Shown one piece after another: positions 28,668 to 42,277 of a DNA stretch of 64,000 bases. Both the position numbers and the translations under genes were made by a program. Each line of letters opens with the position of its first letter. Position 1 is the stretch's first letter. The notes under the pieces were generated by a model. That model saw nothing but the letters and a program-made list of their open reading frames with translations, made no database searches and had not been told where the DNA came from. This DNA is from Francisella orientalis FNO12 (GTDB lineage: Bacteria > Pseudomonadota > Gammaproteobacteria > Francisellales > Francisellaceae), in assembly GCF_001042525.2 (NCBI RefSeq), contig NZ_CP011921.2:1674001-1738000 (forward strand), in the 5' to 3' direction.

Positions 28668-29927
28668 ATGAGTAAATATGCAACTCTTAAGTATGCAGAT
28701 AAAAATATTGAAATAGAATTACCAGTCTACCCTCCTAGCCTAGGTAATGACTGCATAGATGTATCATCTCTTGTAAAGCACGGTGTCTTTACTTACGATC
28801 CTGGCTTTATGTCGACAGCCGCATGTGAATCTAAAATCACATATATCGACGGTGGCAAAGGTATTCTTTTACACAGAGGCTATCCAATCGAAGAATGGAC
28901 TCAGAAATCAAATTACAGAAACCTCTGCTATGCTTTAATTTATGATGAATTAGGAACAGAAGCTCAAATCAAAGATTTTAGAGAAGAAATCATAACTAAA
29001 ATGCCAGTATGTGAACATGTCAAAGCTGCTATTTCAGCTATGCCACAACACACTCATCCTATGTCTGGATTAATTGCAGGTGTCAATGTTTTAGCTGCTG
29101 AACATATTCACAACGGTCAAACTGAAGCACAAGATGAAGTTGCTAAAAATATAGTTGCTAAGATTGCGACTATGGCAGCTATGGCTTATAGACATAATCA
29201 AGGCAAAAAATTCTTAGAACCAAAAAAAGAGTATGGCTACGCAGAAAACTTTATCTATATGATGTTTGGTGAAGATGAAAACTTTAAACCTGACGAATTA
29301 CATGTTAAGGCTATGGATACTATCTTCATGCTTCATGCTGATCATGAACAAAATGCTTCAACATCAACTGTTAGACTTTCTGGTTCAACTGGTAACTCTC
29401 CTTACGCAGCTATCATCGCTGGTATTACAGCTCTATGGGGTCCTGCTCATGGTGGTGCTAATGAAGCTGTATTAAAAATGCTATCAAAAATTGGCAGTGT
29501 TGATAATATCGATAAATTTATCGAAAAAGCGAAAGATAAAGATGATCCATTTAGACTAATGGGGTTCGGTCATAGAGTCTATAAAAATACTGACCCAAGA
29601 GCTACAGCTATGAAAGCTAATTGTGAAGAAATCCTAACTAAACTAGGTAACAGTGATAACCCACTTCTTGCTATAGCTAAAAAACTAGAAGAGATTGCTT
29701 TACAAGATAGTTACTTCATTGATAGAAAGCTTTTCCCTAATGTGGATTTTTACTCTGGAATCATCTTAAAAGCTATGGGTATTCCAGAGAGCATGTTCAC
29801 AGCAATATTTGCTCTTGCTAGAACTTCTGGCTGGATATCTCAATGGATTGAAATGGTTAATGACCCAGCACAAAAAATTGGACGTCCAAGACAATTATAT
29901 ACTGGCGCGACAAGCAGAGATCTATAG
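28668..29927 (+). CDS. gltA: Citrate synthase
   Basis: A 419-residue type II (hexameric-like) citrate synthase. The active-site His is in MLHADHEQNASTSTVRL, the second His in WGPAHGGANEA, and the signature GFGHRVYKNTDPR is complete. I chose ATG 28668 with GGAGG 7 bases upstream. An in-frame extension to 28617 has no family support. It condenses oxaloacetate and acetyl-CoA. It is divergent from the sdh-suc operon, so TCA genes face each other across one control region. Confidence 0.96.
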   Translation: MSKYATLKYADKNIEIELPVYPPSLGNDCIDVSSLVKHGVFTYDPGFMSTAACESKITYIDGGKGILLHRGYPIEEWTQKSNYRNLCYALIYDELGTEAQIKDFREEIITKMPVCEHVKAAISAMPQHTHPMSGLIAGVNVLAAEHIHNGQTEAQDEVAKNIVAKIATMAAMAYRHNQGKKFLEPKKEYGYAENFIYMMFGEDENFKPDELHVKAMDTIFMLHADHEQNASTSTVRLSGSTGNSPYAAIIAGITALWGPAHGGANEAVLKMLSKIGSVDNIDKFIEKAKDKDDPFRLMGFGHRVYKNTDPRATAMKANCEEILTKLGNSDNPLLAIAKKLEEIALQDSYFIDRKLFPNVDFYSGIILKAMGIPESMFTAIFALARTSGWISQWIEMVNDPAQKIGRPRQLYTGATSRDL

Positions 29928-29984
29928 TTTAGTCAAGAAAACTGCTTTCTTATTTTGTTTACTTTTGTCTTTAATTAAACTACG

Positions 29985-30006
29985 ATTCTTTCTAATAAGA
30001 ATTTTT
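29985..30006 (+). terminator. Candidate AT-rich terminator after gltA
   Basis: ATTCTT and AAGAAT form a 6-bp hairpin with a 6-base loop, followed by TTTT, 58 bases past the gltA stop. The stem is weak. Confidence 0.35.
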
Positions 30007-30017
30007 ATCCACAAATA

Positions 30018-31463
30018 ATGAATAGCAACCTAAGCTTATTTAAAGTATTAATATATTTATTTAAACAAATAAGAATGTTTATTGCATTAATCTTAGGTTA
30101 TATATCTGGATTACCAACAACTATACTATCACTTAAACAGCCTAAAATGTTTACTATGCTAATTCTAGGTTACGCCTCTGGATTACCCTTAATGCTTACA
30201 GCATCATCATTACTGCTTTGGTATAGAGATAGTCGTATCAACATTCAAAATATAAGTTTTTTAACACTTATTGCAATACCATATACATTTAAATACCTAT
30301 GGGCTCCATTTCTTGATAAGATTAACATTTTAGGGATTGGTAGACGCAAGGGTTGGATACTTACAACACAGATAAGCCTAATTGTTCTAATAGCTCTTAT
30401 GAGTCAATTATCTCCCGCAGCTCAACCATTTATGATTGCTTTTATCGGCTTTTTAATATGCTTTACATCTGCAACACAAGACATCGCTATAAATGCATAT
30501 CAGACTGGGGTTCTTAATGAGAGAGAGAAAGCTCTTGGTAATGCTATAGCAGTGATGGGCTACCGCATTGCAATGCTTGTAACAGGCTCATTAATACTGA
30601 TATTTACTGATTATTATAGTGGTGGTGCTGAGCCTATTGAGATATGTACACCTAAACTTACTGAATACTATGGTAGCAATGTCTTATTTACTAATATTGA
30701 TATAGTTTCTACTCAAAAACTTATATCTAACAGTTGGAGCCTAGCACTAATAACAATTCTTGTTTTTTTCATAATCTGCCCACTATATTGTTTATTTTTA
30801 AGAGAGCCTTTATCAACCACAGTACCAAAAAGTTTCAAAGAAGCCTTTACGCAGCCGTTTATTGAGTTTTTTAAACGGCAAGGAATTAAAACTGCAATTA
30901 TAATATTATTGATAATAATTGGATATAAACTTGCTGATGCAATCGCATTTTCACTTAATACGGTCTTTTTTGCTGACTTAGGGTTTGATAAAACTACTAT
31001 AGCTGTTTCATACAAAGCTTTTTCTTTAGCAGCGACTTTAATAGGTCTTATAGTAGGTGGGCTAATTGCAAAGAAAATCGGTATCTATAAAAGCTTTCTC
31101 TTCTTCAGCATTATTATGGCATCAGCAAATCTAATGTATGTACTACTAGCAGTTGTTGGTAAAAACTACTATCTAATGGTAAGCTCTGTTGCTGTTGAAT
31201 ATTTTTGTGGAGCAATGGGTACTGCAATACTTGTAGCAATGATTATGAGTCTTGTAAACATAAATTTTTCAGCAACCCAATTTGCTGTCCTTAGCTCAAT
31301 CGATTCGTTAGGAAGAGTCCTTGTAGGACCATTTGCAGGATATGTACAAAGCCACTATAAATGGGAAGGTCTTTTTATAGCGAACCTTATCATAGGAATG
31401 CTAATATCTGCTATCATCTATCTTTCTAGAAAAAGAATTAAATTAATGGCAAATATTGAATAA
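30018..31463 (+). CDS. AmpG-like muropeptide/MFS transporter with duplicated N-terminus
   Basis: A 481-residue polytopic MFS protein of the AmpG/PAT type. The canonical AmpG opening is seen at KQPKMFTMLILGYASGLPLMLTAS (about residues 40-63), followed by YTFKYLWAPFLDK, FICFTSATQDIAINAY, and IGYKLADAIAFSL. AmpG carries anhydromuropeptides into the cytoplasm for recycling; the substrate here is inferred. An extra N-terminal segment (QIRMFIALILGYISGLP) is a diverged copy of the canonical opening, so the true start may be further in. No strong ribosome site is visible for 30018. Confidence 0.75.
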   Translation: MNSNLSLFKVLIYLFKQIRMFIALILGYISGLPTTILSLKQPKMFTMLILGYASGLPLMLTASSLLLWYRDSRINIQNISFLTLIAIPYTFKYLWAPFLDKINILGIGRRKGWILTTQISLIVLIALMSQLSPAAQPFMIAFIGFLICFTSATQDIAINAYQTGVLNEREKALGNAIAVMGYRIAMLVTGSLILIFTDYYSGGAEPIEICTPKLTEYYGSNVLFTNIDIVSTQKLISNSWSLALITILVFFIICPLYCLFLREPLSTTVPKSFKEAFTQPFIEFFKRQGIKTAIIILLIIIGYKLADAIAFSLNTVFFADLGFDKTTIAVSYKAFSLAATLIGLIVGGLIAKKIGIYKSFLFFSIIMASANLMYVLLAVVGKNYYLMVSSVAVEYFCGAMGTAILVAMIMSLVNINFSATQFAVLSSIDSLGRVLVGPFAGYVQSHYKWEGLFIANLIIGMLISAIIYLSRKRIKLMANIE

Positions 31464-31668
31464 GCTATCAAATATTCACTTATTTTTTCTAAAAACAATA
31501 AAGAAATAATAAAAGCTATCCACGGAAGTAAAAGAATTGCTAGTACAATATTTTTTGTGACAGCAGTTATTTGAAGACTCGGAAATAATATAATTACCAC
31601 TAAAACAAATACTATAGACAAAAAACCCCAAGAGTAAAAGAATATAATGGCAAATTATTTTTACTCAT
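31418..31668 (-). other. Possible small membrane protein, likely frameshifted
   Basis: An 67-residue hydrophobic frame (31418-31621) has three potential membrane helices and ends inside the 3' part of the convergent ampG-like gene (46-base overlap). An ATG at 31668, 11 bases past the sodB stop, opens MSKNNLPLYSFTLGVFCL in another frame. Joining the two by one frameshift near 31615 would give a protein of about 83 residues. I recognise no family. It may be a decaying gene or a non-coding hydrophobic frame. Confidence 0.35.
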
Positions 31669-31678
31669 TTGATATAGC

Positions 31679-32257
31679 CTACTTCTCAAATTGTTCAGAA
31701 ACAAATTCCCAGTTTACTATATCCCATAAAGACTCAACATATTTAGGTCTTGCATTACGGTAATCGATATAATACGCATGCTCCCACACATCAAATGTTA
31801 GAAGTGGTTTTTTGTTATCTGTCAAAGGACAGCCTGCATTACTAGTAGTTACAATCTCTAACTTACCTTCCGTATTCTTTACCAGCCAAGCCCAACCAGA
31901 TCCAAATGTAGCTACAGCAGCCTTAGAGAATTGATCCTTAAAGTTATCTATTGAACCAAAAGTTTCAATAATTGCTGCTTTCAATTGACTAGAAGGTTGA
32001 GTTTTACTTAGAGTTAAACAATTCCAATAAAATGTATGATTGTATACTTGAGCTGAATTGTTAAATATGACGCCAGAAGAAGTTTTTATTATTTCTTCTA
32101 AATTTTTACCAGCATGCTCTGTTCCTTCAACCAGATTGTTTAAATTAGTTACATACGTTTGATGGTGCTTACCATAATGATATTCAATCGTTTCTTTTGA
32201 GATAGTAGGCTCTAATGCATCTAATGCATAAGGTAGTTTTGGTAATTCAAATTTCAT
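31679..32257 (-). CDS. sodB: Iron superoxide dismutase
   Basis: A 192-residue Fe/Mn-type SOD. The metal ligands are in YHYGKHHQTYV (His), the AQVYNHTFYWNCL region (His) and FDVWEHAYYIDY (Asp and His). The length and the AQVYNHTFYWNCL sequence are of the iron type. The cytoplasmic enzyme converts superoxide to peroxide and oxygen. A good ribosome site (AGGGAGAATG) precedes it. It is divergent from grxD. Confidence 0.95.
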   Translation of the reverse strand: MKFELPKLPYALDALEPTISKETIEYHYGKHHQTYVTNLNNLVEGTEHAGKNLEEIIKTSSGVIFNNSAQVYNHTFYWNCLTLSKTQPSSQLKAAIIETFGSIDNFKDQFSKAAVATFGSGWAWLVKNTEGKLEIVTTSNAGCPLTDNKKPLLTFDVWEHAYYIDYRNARPKYVESLWDIVNWEFVSEQFEK

Positions 32258-32393
32258 CTGATCATTCTCCCTGAACTAGTTGAATTAATTTATTATAGCA
32301 TCTCGGTACTATACCAGTTTAGTATAATATGCTATCATTTTTTAGATAAAATTTCTAAACTTAGTTATCTAATCAAATAAAAAGGAAATAGAT

Positions 32394-32723
32394 ATGTACA
32401 CACCAGAAGAGCAAAAAGTTGTTGATAGAATAGAAAAACAACTAAAAGAAAACGATATTATTCTATACATGAAGGGCTCTCCAAATATGCCACAATGTGG
32501 GTTCTCTGCTCATGCTGCTACGGCGATTAGAGCTTGCGGGAAGCCTTTTGCATTTGTTAATATTTTGGAGAACCCTGATATTCGCGCTATTTTGCCAAAA
32601 TACGCAGATTGGCCTACATTCCCTCAATTATGGGTAAAAGGTGAGTTAATAGGTGGTTGCGATATAATCAGGGAAATGAATGAATCTGGAGAACTTAAAG
32701 AACTTATAGACTCCATTAAATAA
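32394..32723 (+). CDS. grxD: Monothiol glutaredoxin
   Basis: A 109-residue CGFS glutaredoxin. The MKGSPNMPQCGFSAHA active site and the WPTFPQLWVKGELIGGCDI GSH-binding region are intact. Such proteins carry or transfer Fe-S clusters. AAAAGGAAA lies 6-8 bases before the ATG. It stands beside sodB and may be linked to iron and oxidative-stress physiology. Confidence 0.95.
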   Translation: MYTPEEQKVVDRIEKQLKENDIILYMKGSPNMPQCGFSAHAATAIRACGKPFAFVNILENPDIRAILPKYADWPTFPQLWVKGELIGGCDIIREMNESGELKELIDSIK

Positions 32724-32735
32724 GCAGATACAAAA

Positions 32736-35571
32736 TTATTTATTACTTATCTTTGTCCAAGCATCTGTACCATACTTACCCGTCGGCTTGTATGCGCTTA
32801 TAGTACATAGACTCGATTCAGGACCAATATTACATCTATACAAATCTTTGTCAACGGCTACGATGGTACCTCCTTTATAATCCTCAATACTATAAGGATA
32901 GATATAATCAGCACCACTAAATTTAATATCCTGTTCTTCATTGGCAAAGTGAGAAATATCGTTTGTAATATTACTCCATGCCAAAAACCCTTTTTCTTTC
33001 ATAGGACTATAAGAAGAGTTATTACAGTACTCTTCTTTCTGACACTCAAACTCTCTTCCATCAGCAATTACAATCTGACCAAATTTATAACCTCCTATAC
33101 CTTTCGGATATGTAACAACCTCTCCCTCTTTTAATCTATATTTTTTTCTTTTTTTAAAACTTTTTTGTACTCTGCGGTTTAAGCTCTTCCCAAGCAAGAT
33201 CTCCATATAAACCATTTGGAATATATGCTTCATCGTTGCATAGTTTAATCTCTAGCATAGATTTACACTTATACATCTTACCTGCAAAGCTTACAACAGT
33301 ATCTGATTCATAAGTGCCTATCTGATACGAATATCTAACAATCCCTGTATCCATAATATATTTTTGCGGTTTATAAGAAGTATCTACATTTTTTAAATAT
33401 CTATCACTATCATTCACGATTGAAGCTACCGGAGGTAGTTCGATACTTGCTATATCATTCGTAGAACTCCAAGGTAAATGCTGATAGTCATCTCTTAAAT
33501 CCTCTGACCCAATATTTGTAGCGTCAAAGTACAAATCCAGCAAAAGAGGCTTTATTTTCTTTCATCAATGAAAGCATTTGCTTTATCTCTGAGCTTGAGA
33601 AAACATAAGTATCTCCTCCATGAGCTGCTCCTTTAGTAACAGGAACAACAAAAACAAGTTTATTAGCAGGAATTTTGATAGGTTTATCAACTTCATACTT
33701 TGGATAATTTGCTTCAAATCCTTGTGGTGTTGTTATAGCCCATGCAAGCGAAGCTAGGAATTTATCAGACCCATCTAAAGGAGATACTTTTATAAACTCA
33801 CCTTTTTGATCCTTATAGAACCCTAGAGTTGCATCTGCTGGTCTTTCAAAAAAAGTATTAAGAAAAATATAGTTTATCTTACTTACACCTATCTTATCTA
33901 ATAACTCAACATAACCATGATCAACATACATATTGTCTTTATCATTCTTAGCTAAAGGTGCTACAATATAATCCCATTCAGGAGAAAAGGTTAACCCAAA
34001 GTCTTTATCATTATTTCTAAGTGACGTTATCGGTCGATTTATTTTTAGAGCAGCAGTCCTGAGCCTGTTTCTCATTTTTTGGTATAGCCGTTTTTGGAAG
34101 GTCAAAATTTATACCATTGAAACCAAACCCCTTTACAATACTAATTAAACTATCAAAGTTTACAGTTTGCCAATCAATATGTGATGATTTTCCACGAAAA
34201 GAAATTAAAACATGCTTTCCTTTTAATTCCTTATAGTTAATAAATTCTTTTAGCTCTTTTGGTACCATACAGTTTATTCGAGCTGCCATTCTCATTATTA
34301 AATGACAATTCAAAGCCCTTACTACTTGTATGTGTAACATATGCGGCTATTATCACATTATATTTACAGATATCTGGGTTTTGGTCACAATATTCTTTAT
34401 TTTTTGGCATCGATATATCGACTGGGGTTGTATTTATCTGTCTACCCAAGATATTATAGGAACTACTCTTTCCCCACAATGGTAAGAAGCCGGCAATAAC
34501 TAGTCCTTTAATTTTGCTATCAACTCGAACACAAAAATTATTATAAATACACTTTCTGAGATTTTTAGCAAATACTCCAGAATTATGCGAAGAATCTCCA
34601 TATAAATCTGCTGCATAATCTGTATTTAAAGACCAACCTGTCACACCTGCAAATCTAGGTTTAAACTTAAGCTTTTAAACTCAGGTAACATAAGCTCTAC
34701 CGCTTGCTCAGTTGTTAATGATAAGGTCGCATTACCTTCAGGATGATATACTATATTTGTACCTCCTGAAACTGCTTTTGTTGGCTCACCTATTAAAATT
34801 TTGGTATGGATAGGAACATGTAAATCATTTACAATTTTTGAATAGCTATCCGCTATAAAGCCTGGCTCATATTCTGGATATGTATCATATTCCTGAATAA
34901 ATAAGTAATCTATATATCCATTCTGAATAACTTTATCATAATCATTACTCTTACCTGTTGTTACTAGCTTATAATCACTTACATGAGGTTCCGCAACAAT
35001 TACAATTTTTGGATCTAGTTTTTGATACTCAAAGAAAGTTGATTAATAAAATCTGATGATGTAAATTTCCTAAAACTATAAACAATTCCATCAATACTAT
35101 TTTTGTGTAAGAAATTAACTATATTATTTGCTAAAGCGCTAATCTGTGCATTTGGCATATCTTTACCAAAAATGTTAGGAATAGCATCTGTTTTACTTAC
35201 ACCCAGATGAAAGGTGTTGGGAATGCCTCCGAATGCCAGCAAGACTTTCATGCTAGCCTCTTTAGCTTGTCTTACTTTATCTATAATGGTTTGTATTGAA
35301 GTAGGACTAGAAGTATAAAATCCAATATCGGTACCGTAAACTTCGCCATAAGCTATGATAATAACATTGTATCCATCATTTTTTGCTTTATTTATATCAA
35401 CTCTAGATGTTGAGCCAGGAGTTCTAACATCTAAAAATCCAGCAATAATTCGCTTAGGAAGCAAATCTGTAGAGCTATTTTTTCTACTTCCTCACTCATA
35501 GATGGTTGGGCAATTATGCACATAGGTATGATTGACCAGCAAAACACAATCAAAGTAATAACTTTTTTCAT
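32736..35571 (-). pseudogene. Relic of a large secreted GH18-like protein with chitin-binding modules
   Basis: From ATG 35571 the remnant opens with a signal peptide (MKKVITLIVFCWSIIPMCIIA). The readable frame then switches seven times before its end. The first GH18-like barrel includes RIIAGFLDVR, KVLLAFGGIP, DGIVYSFRK and GVTGWSLNTD. The second includes GLVIAGFLPLWG, FGFNGINFDLP and FAGFVLLDLY. Neither has the catalytic DxxDxDxE Glu. At the 3' end are three carbohydrate-binding modules of the CBM5/12 type, each with paired cysteines and an AW ending (LAWEEL, LAWSNI, DAWTKI). The intact protein would have been about 930 residues. It may correspond to one of the Francisella chitinase genes, but I cannot assign which. 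Confidence 0.75.
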
Positions 35572-35685
35572 TGCAAAACAACATAGATGCTAATCTTATA
35601 ATTATAAATAATTCTAGATAAATATGTTAGTGATAGTGATTTTTAAATAAACTATTATTGAAGATAAACATATAACAGAATTTTT

Positions 35686-35711
35686 AAAAAAAATTAATAG
35701 CTATCGCTATT
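35686..35711 (-). terminator. Rho-independent terminator of the atp operon
   Basis: On minus, AATAGC-GATA-GCTATT forms a perfect 6-bp hairpin that overlaps the atpC stop codon, followed by eight T residues after AA. It marks the end of the atpI-atpC unit. Confidence 0.75.
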
Positions 35712-36147
35712 AGTCATCTTTTGAGTAATATAAGCCTTTAGAGGAATTGAGAGCCTTAAGACGAGCATCCGCTTCTTTAAGTCTTTTATTTGCAGCTTCT
35801 ACATCCAATTTAGAGGCATCTGGATTTTTAAGTGCTTCTTGAGCTCTAGCTCTAGCTTTTTCAGCTTCAGCTTGATTCAAGTTTTCTGCTCTCTCCATAT
35901 CATCTACCATAATTGTAACACGAGTAGGAGTAACTTCTACAATACCACCTGAGACGTATAGTATATCAGTGTGTTCATCTTTTCTAACATTGACTACACC
36001 AGCTGGTAGAGTGGATAGAAGCTCTGTATGTCCATATGCTATACCCATTTCTCCAGCAGATCCACGTAGACTTACGATATCAGCCTCGCCTTTAAAAACT
36101 GAACCTTGGGGACTAACCACATCAACTTTTAGGTATTTTTTTGTCAT
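35710..36147 (-). CDS. atpC: ATP synthase epsilon subunit
   Basis: A 145-residue F1 epsilon subunit. It has the N-terminal beta-sandwich ([47 protein letters not shown]) and a C-terminal helical domain with repeated Ala and Lys. It couples rotation and inhibits ATP hydrolysis. It is the last gene of the atp operon and is directly followed by a terminator hairpin that includes its stop codon. Confidence 0.97.
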   Translation of the reverse strand: MTKKYLKVDVVSPQGSVFKGEADIVSLRGSAGEMGIAYGHTELLSTLPAGVVNVRKDEHTDILYVSGGIVEVTPTRVTIMVDDMERAENLNQAEAEKARARAQEALKNPDASKLDVEAANKRLKEADARLKALNSSKGLYYSKDD

Positions 36148-36159
36148 ATCTACACCCTA

Positions 36160-37536
<1,377 letters not shown>

Positions 37537-37545
37537 TTATCTCTC

Positions 37546-38442
37546 CTAAACTGCTGCCGCACCTGAACAAATTTCTGCAAGCTCTTGAGTAATCATAGCT
37601 TGTCTTACTTTGTTGTAATCTAGTTTTAACTGATCGATTATATCACTTGCATTATCAGTCGCATTTTTCATAGCCATCATACGAGCAGCTTGCTCACATG
37701 CCGCATTCTCTAATATTGCTCCTCTTACTTGAGCTTCTATATATCGAATGCATAAAGCATTTAAAACTTCCTCAATATCTCTTTCATATATATAATCCCA
37801 ATACCCCTTAGATGCTTGAGCCTTATTAGCCTTAAGCTCTTCTTCTGAGAAGATGTCTTGGATAGGTAGCAATGTTTGCAATTTTGGCTTTTGTTTGATT
37901 GTACTAACAAATTCGTTACTACTCATATAAAGTCTATCTATCTCACCATTTGTGAACTTATCTAGCATAACTTTAAGTGCGCCGCCAATAGCTCTAACAC
38001 TACCTTCATTATCTTTATCATTATAATGTGCTGTGGCAACTACGTTAATATCTTTAAGTTTTGCAAAAAATGTTGCCGCTTTTGAACCAATTGCACAAAC
38101 ATCAATCTCAACCCTATCATCAAGATTCTTTTTGATATCTTTGAGAACGTGCTTAAACAAGTTAATATTAAGTCCTCCACAAAGACCTCTATCTGTAGAA
38201 GTAACTATATACCCGACTCTTTTGACCTCTCTATCAAAAAGATACGGGTTTGGATAGTCAATACTTACCATTGTAACGTTTTTGATAATAGTATTTGCAC
38301 TTTCAACATAAGGACGTACATTATTCATTTTGACTATTGCACCCCTCATCTTACTAGCTGCAACCAATTCCATAGCACCAGTGATTTTTTGGGTATTTTT
38401 AACACTCAGCACTTTAGAACGTATTTCTCTAGCATTAGACAT
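37546..38442 (-). CDS. atpG: ATP synthase gamma subunit
   Basis: A 298-residue central-stalk subunit. The N-terminal coiled coil with EIRSKVLSVKNTQKITGAMELVAASKM, the STDRGLCGGLN motif in the Rossmann-like middle, and the C-terminal coiled coil with NASDIIDQLKLDYNKVRQAMITQELAEI are all present. It rotates within the alpha3beta3 hexamer. It lies 14 bases after atpA. Confidence 0.97.
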   Translation of the reverse strand: MSNAREIRSKVLSVKNTQKITGAMELVAASKMRGAIVKMNNVRPYVESANTIIKNVTMVSIDYPNPYLFDREVKRVGYIVTSTDRGLCGGLNINLFKHVLKDIKKNLDDRVEIDVCAIGSKAATFFAKLKDINVVATAHYNDKDNEGSVRAIGGALKVMLDKFTNGEIDRLYMSSNEFVSTIKQKPKLQTLLPIQDIFSEEELKANKAQASKGYWDYIYERDIEEVLNALCIRYIEAQVRGAILENAACEQAARMMAMKNATDNASDIIDQLKLDYNKVRQAMITQELAEICSGAAAV

Positions 38443-38456
38443 AGTCTATACTCCTA

Positions 38457-39998
38457 TTACCAAGCTTGATTTGCTTTACAATCTTCAACAATTGTTTTTA
38501 ACTTCTCAGCAATCTCGGCATCATATTTGCCAGTTTCATTAATCTCAGCCACAACTTCTGCATATTTAGTTTCCGCAAGCGCATGTAATGCTGATTCAAA
38601 AGGAATAACCTCTAAAACATCTAAACTATCTAAATATCCATTATCCGCTGCATACAATGATAGTACCATCAAAGCAATTGACAATGTTGAAAACTGCTTT
38701 TGTTTTAGAAGTTCTGTCACTCTTTGACCTCTGTTAAGCTGTGCTCTAGTAGCTTCGTCAAGATCCGATGCAAACTGTGAGAATGCCTCTAGTTCTCTAA
38801 ACTGCGCTAGGGCTAGACGAATACCACCACCTAGTTTCTTGATAATCTTAGTCTGAGCGGCACCACCAACACGTGATACAGAGTTACCAGGGTTGATAGC
38901 TGGTCTTAGACCCAAGTTAAATAAATCAGTCTCTAAAAATATCTGTCCATCAGTAATTGAAATCACGTTTGTTGGTACAAATGCAGAAATATCACCTACT
39001 TGTGTTTCAATTATTGGTAAAGCGGTCAAAGAACCTGTCTTACCTTTGACTTCACCATTAGTAAATTTTTCTACATACTCTTCATTTACTCTTGCTGCTC
39101 TTTCAAGAAGTCTTGAATGAAGATAGAATACATCACCAGGATAAGCTTCACGCCCTGGAGGTCTTCTCAATAATAAAGAAATCTGTCTATATGCCCATGC
39201 TTGTTTAGTTAAGTCATCGTACACAATTAGTGCATCTTCACCACGATCTCTAAAATATTCACCCATAGAGCAACCAGCATAAGGTGCTATATATTGCAAA
39301 GCAGCAGAATCAGAAGCCGTAGCTGCAACAATAATTGTATGCTCCATAGCGCCGTGCTCTTCAAGTTGTCTTACAATATTAGCAATTGATGATGCTTTTT
39401 GACCAATAGCAACATAGATACATTTAACACCTGTACCTTTTTGGTTAATAATTGCATCAATAGCTATAGCTGTCTTACCAATTTGTCTATCACCAATAAT
39501 CAACTCTCTTTGACCTCTACCAATTGGAACCATAGAATCAATTGACTTAACTCCAGTCTGTAAAGCTTGATCTACTGACTTTCTCCAAATCACCCCTGGA
39601 GCTATCTTTTCTATTGGAGAAGAATGAGCGGTTTCAATCTCACCTTTACCATCAATCGGGTTACCTAAAGCATCAACGACTCTGCCTAACAAAGCCTCAC
39701 CTACAGGAACTTCTAAAATCCTGCCTGTACAATATGCCTTATCACCTTCTTTTATATGTTCATAATCACCTAAAACTACTGCTCCGACAGAGTCAGTATT
39801 TAAGTTTAATGCCAGACCATACACATCTCCTGGCAAGTTAATCATCTCACCAGCAGTTACATCATCTAAGCCATAAATTGTAACAATACCATCAGCAACA
39901 CTGACAATAGTACCTTCTGATTTAAGTTCGACTGAATTATCAAACTTTTCAATTCTTTTCTTTATTAAACCACTTATTTCTGATGGACTTAATTGCAT
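38457..39998 (-). CDS. atpA: ATP synthase alpha subunit
   Basis: A 513-residue non-catalytic F1 alpha subunit. The Walker A motif is [13 protein letters not shown], with Ile at the position usually occupied by Thr, a mild deviation that leaves the GxxxxGKT core intact. The Arg-finger region [14 protein letters not shown] is complete. It binds nucleotide without turning over and supplies the Arg finger to beta. It is 18 bases after atpH. Confidence 0.98.
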   Translation of the reverse strand: MQLSPSEISGLIKKRIEKFDNSVELKSEGTIVSVADGIVTIYGLDDVTAGEMINLPGDVYGLALNLNTDSVGAVVLGDYEHIKEGDKAYCTGRILEVPVGEALLGRVVDALGNPIDGKGEIETAHSSPIEKIAPGVIWRKSVDQALQTGVKSIDSMVPIGRGQRELIIGDRQIGKTAIAIDAIINQKGTGVKCIYVAIGQKASSIANIVRQLEEHGAMEHTIIVAATASDSAALQYIAPYAGCSMGEYFRDRGEDALIVYDDLTKQAWAYRQISLLLRRPPGREAYPGDVFYLHSRLLERAARVNEEYVEKFTNGEVKGKTGSLTALPIIETQVGDISAFVPTNVISITDGQIFLETDLFNLGLRPAINPGNSVSRVGGAAQTKIIKKLGGGIRLALAQFRELEAFSQFASDLDEATRAQLNRGQRVTELLKQKQFSTLSIALMVLSLYAADNGYLDSLDVLEVIPFESALHALAETKYAEVVAEINETGKYDAEIAEKLKTIVEDCKANQAW

Positions 39999-40016
39999 AA
40001 GCTCACTTCCTATAAT

Positions 40017-40541
40017 TTATGATAACAAAATACTTTTTAATGTCTCTATACGACCAAATACAGAATCATCTATTACTGTATCGCCAACTTTAATTACCGT
40101 TCCACCCACTATAACAGGATCAATAATCACATTCATATCTATCGAACAACTAAACTTCTCTTCCAGTTTAGTTCTTAATTTAGCTAATGTATTTTTATCG
40201 ACACTGTAAGCCAAAGTAACATCAGCTACTTTTACATTACTATGAATGTTCTTTATAGTTTCAAACTGAAATGCTATTTCAGGTAGTATAGATAACTTTT
40301 TATTTTCGGCTATTAGTGCAACAAAGTTGAAAAACTTTTCATCTAGCTGATCTTTTACAGCATTCACAATCTCTGTTTGAGAAAATTCAGGACTAGAAAT
40401 AATAGCAGCGACAGAGTCATCTTGAACCAGCTCGGCAAACGATTTTAGTTGCGTAGACCATTCTTGAAGTAGATTATATTCATTTGCAAACTCAAATGCA
40501 GCTTTGGCATACGGTTTAGCAATCACACTTAGATTTGTCAT
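40017..40541 (-). CDS. atpH: ATP synthase delta subunit
   Basis: A 174-residue F1 delta subunit. The N-terminal six-helix domain ([23 protein letters not shown]) and the C-terminal strand-helix part with [19 protein letters not shown], which contacts the peripheral stalk, are both recognisable. Its size and place between atpF and atpA are canonical. Confidence 0.95.
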   Translation of the reverse strand: MTNLSVIAKPYAKAAFEFANEYNLLQEWSTQLKSFAELVQDDSVAAIISSPEFSQTEIVNAVKDQLDEKFFNFVALIAENKKLSILPEIAFQFETIKNIHSNVKVADVTLAYSVDKNTLAKLRTKLEEKFSCSIDMNVIIDPVIVGGTVIKVGDTVIDDSVFGRIETLKSILLS

Positions 40542-40564
40542 TTACCTACCTTCTTATGCAAAAG

Positions 40565-41035
40565 TTATACTTTCTCTACAAAGTCTTTCAAAATTTTTTT
40601 ACTAGACTGTTCATCAACATTTGCTGATATTATCTTACTAGCAGCCGCCATCGCTAAACTAACAACTTCGTGTTTAAGCTCTTCTTTTGCTTTCACTTTT
40701 TCTTGCTCTATTTCAGCCATAGCCATGCTCTTAATTTTATCAGCAGCTGCGATAGCCTCTTCTTTAGCTTGTTCATCTACCTTATGTGCTCTTACATAAG
40801 CGTTCTCAACTATCTCAGTAGCCTTTGCTTTAGCTTCACGCAAGATCTCAGCAGACTGCCTTTTTGCAACTTCTAACTCTCGAGATGCTCTATCAGCAGA
40901 TGCCAAACCTTCAGCAATCTTTTCTCTACGCTCATCTAAAGCTTTGCGCAGTGGAGGCCATACAAACTTCATTGTAAATCCAACAAAGATTGCAAACGTT
41001 ATCATCTGCCCAATTAGAGTTATATTAATATCCAT
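40565..41035 (-). CDS. atpF: ATP synthase b subunit
   Basis: A 156-residue peripheral-stalk subunit with one N-terminal membrane helix (residues about 5-24) and a long charged, heptad-like coiled coil rich in Ala, Glu and Lys. It dimerises to hold F1 to Fo. The length is the same as in E. coli. Confidence 0.96.
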   Translation of the reverse strand: MDINITLIGQMITFAIFVGFTMKFVWPPLRKALDERREKIAEGLASADRASRELEVAKRQSAEILREAKAKATEIVENAYVRAHKVDEQAKEEAIAAADKIKSMAMAEIEQEKVKAKEELKHEVVSLAMAAASKIISANVDEQSSKKILKDFVEKV

Positions 41036-41080
41036 CTACTTATCCTTTAGATAATAAAATTATGATTTTATATTACTTTA

Positions 41081-41401
<321 letters not shown>

Positions 41402-41431
41402 TTATTTATTTTTATTTAGGTTGATTTAAAT

Positions 41432-42226
<795 letters not shown>

Positions 42227-42277
42227 TTATTCCACCAATAATTTAAATAAATTAGTATTTACAACCCTAAAATACAC

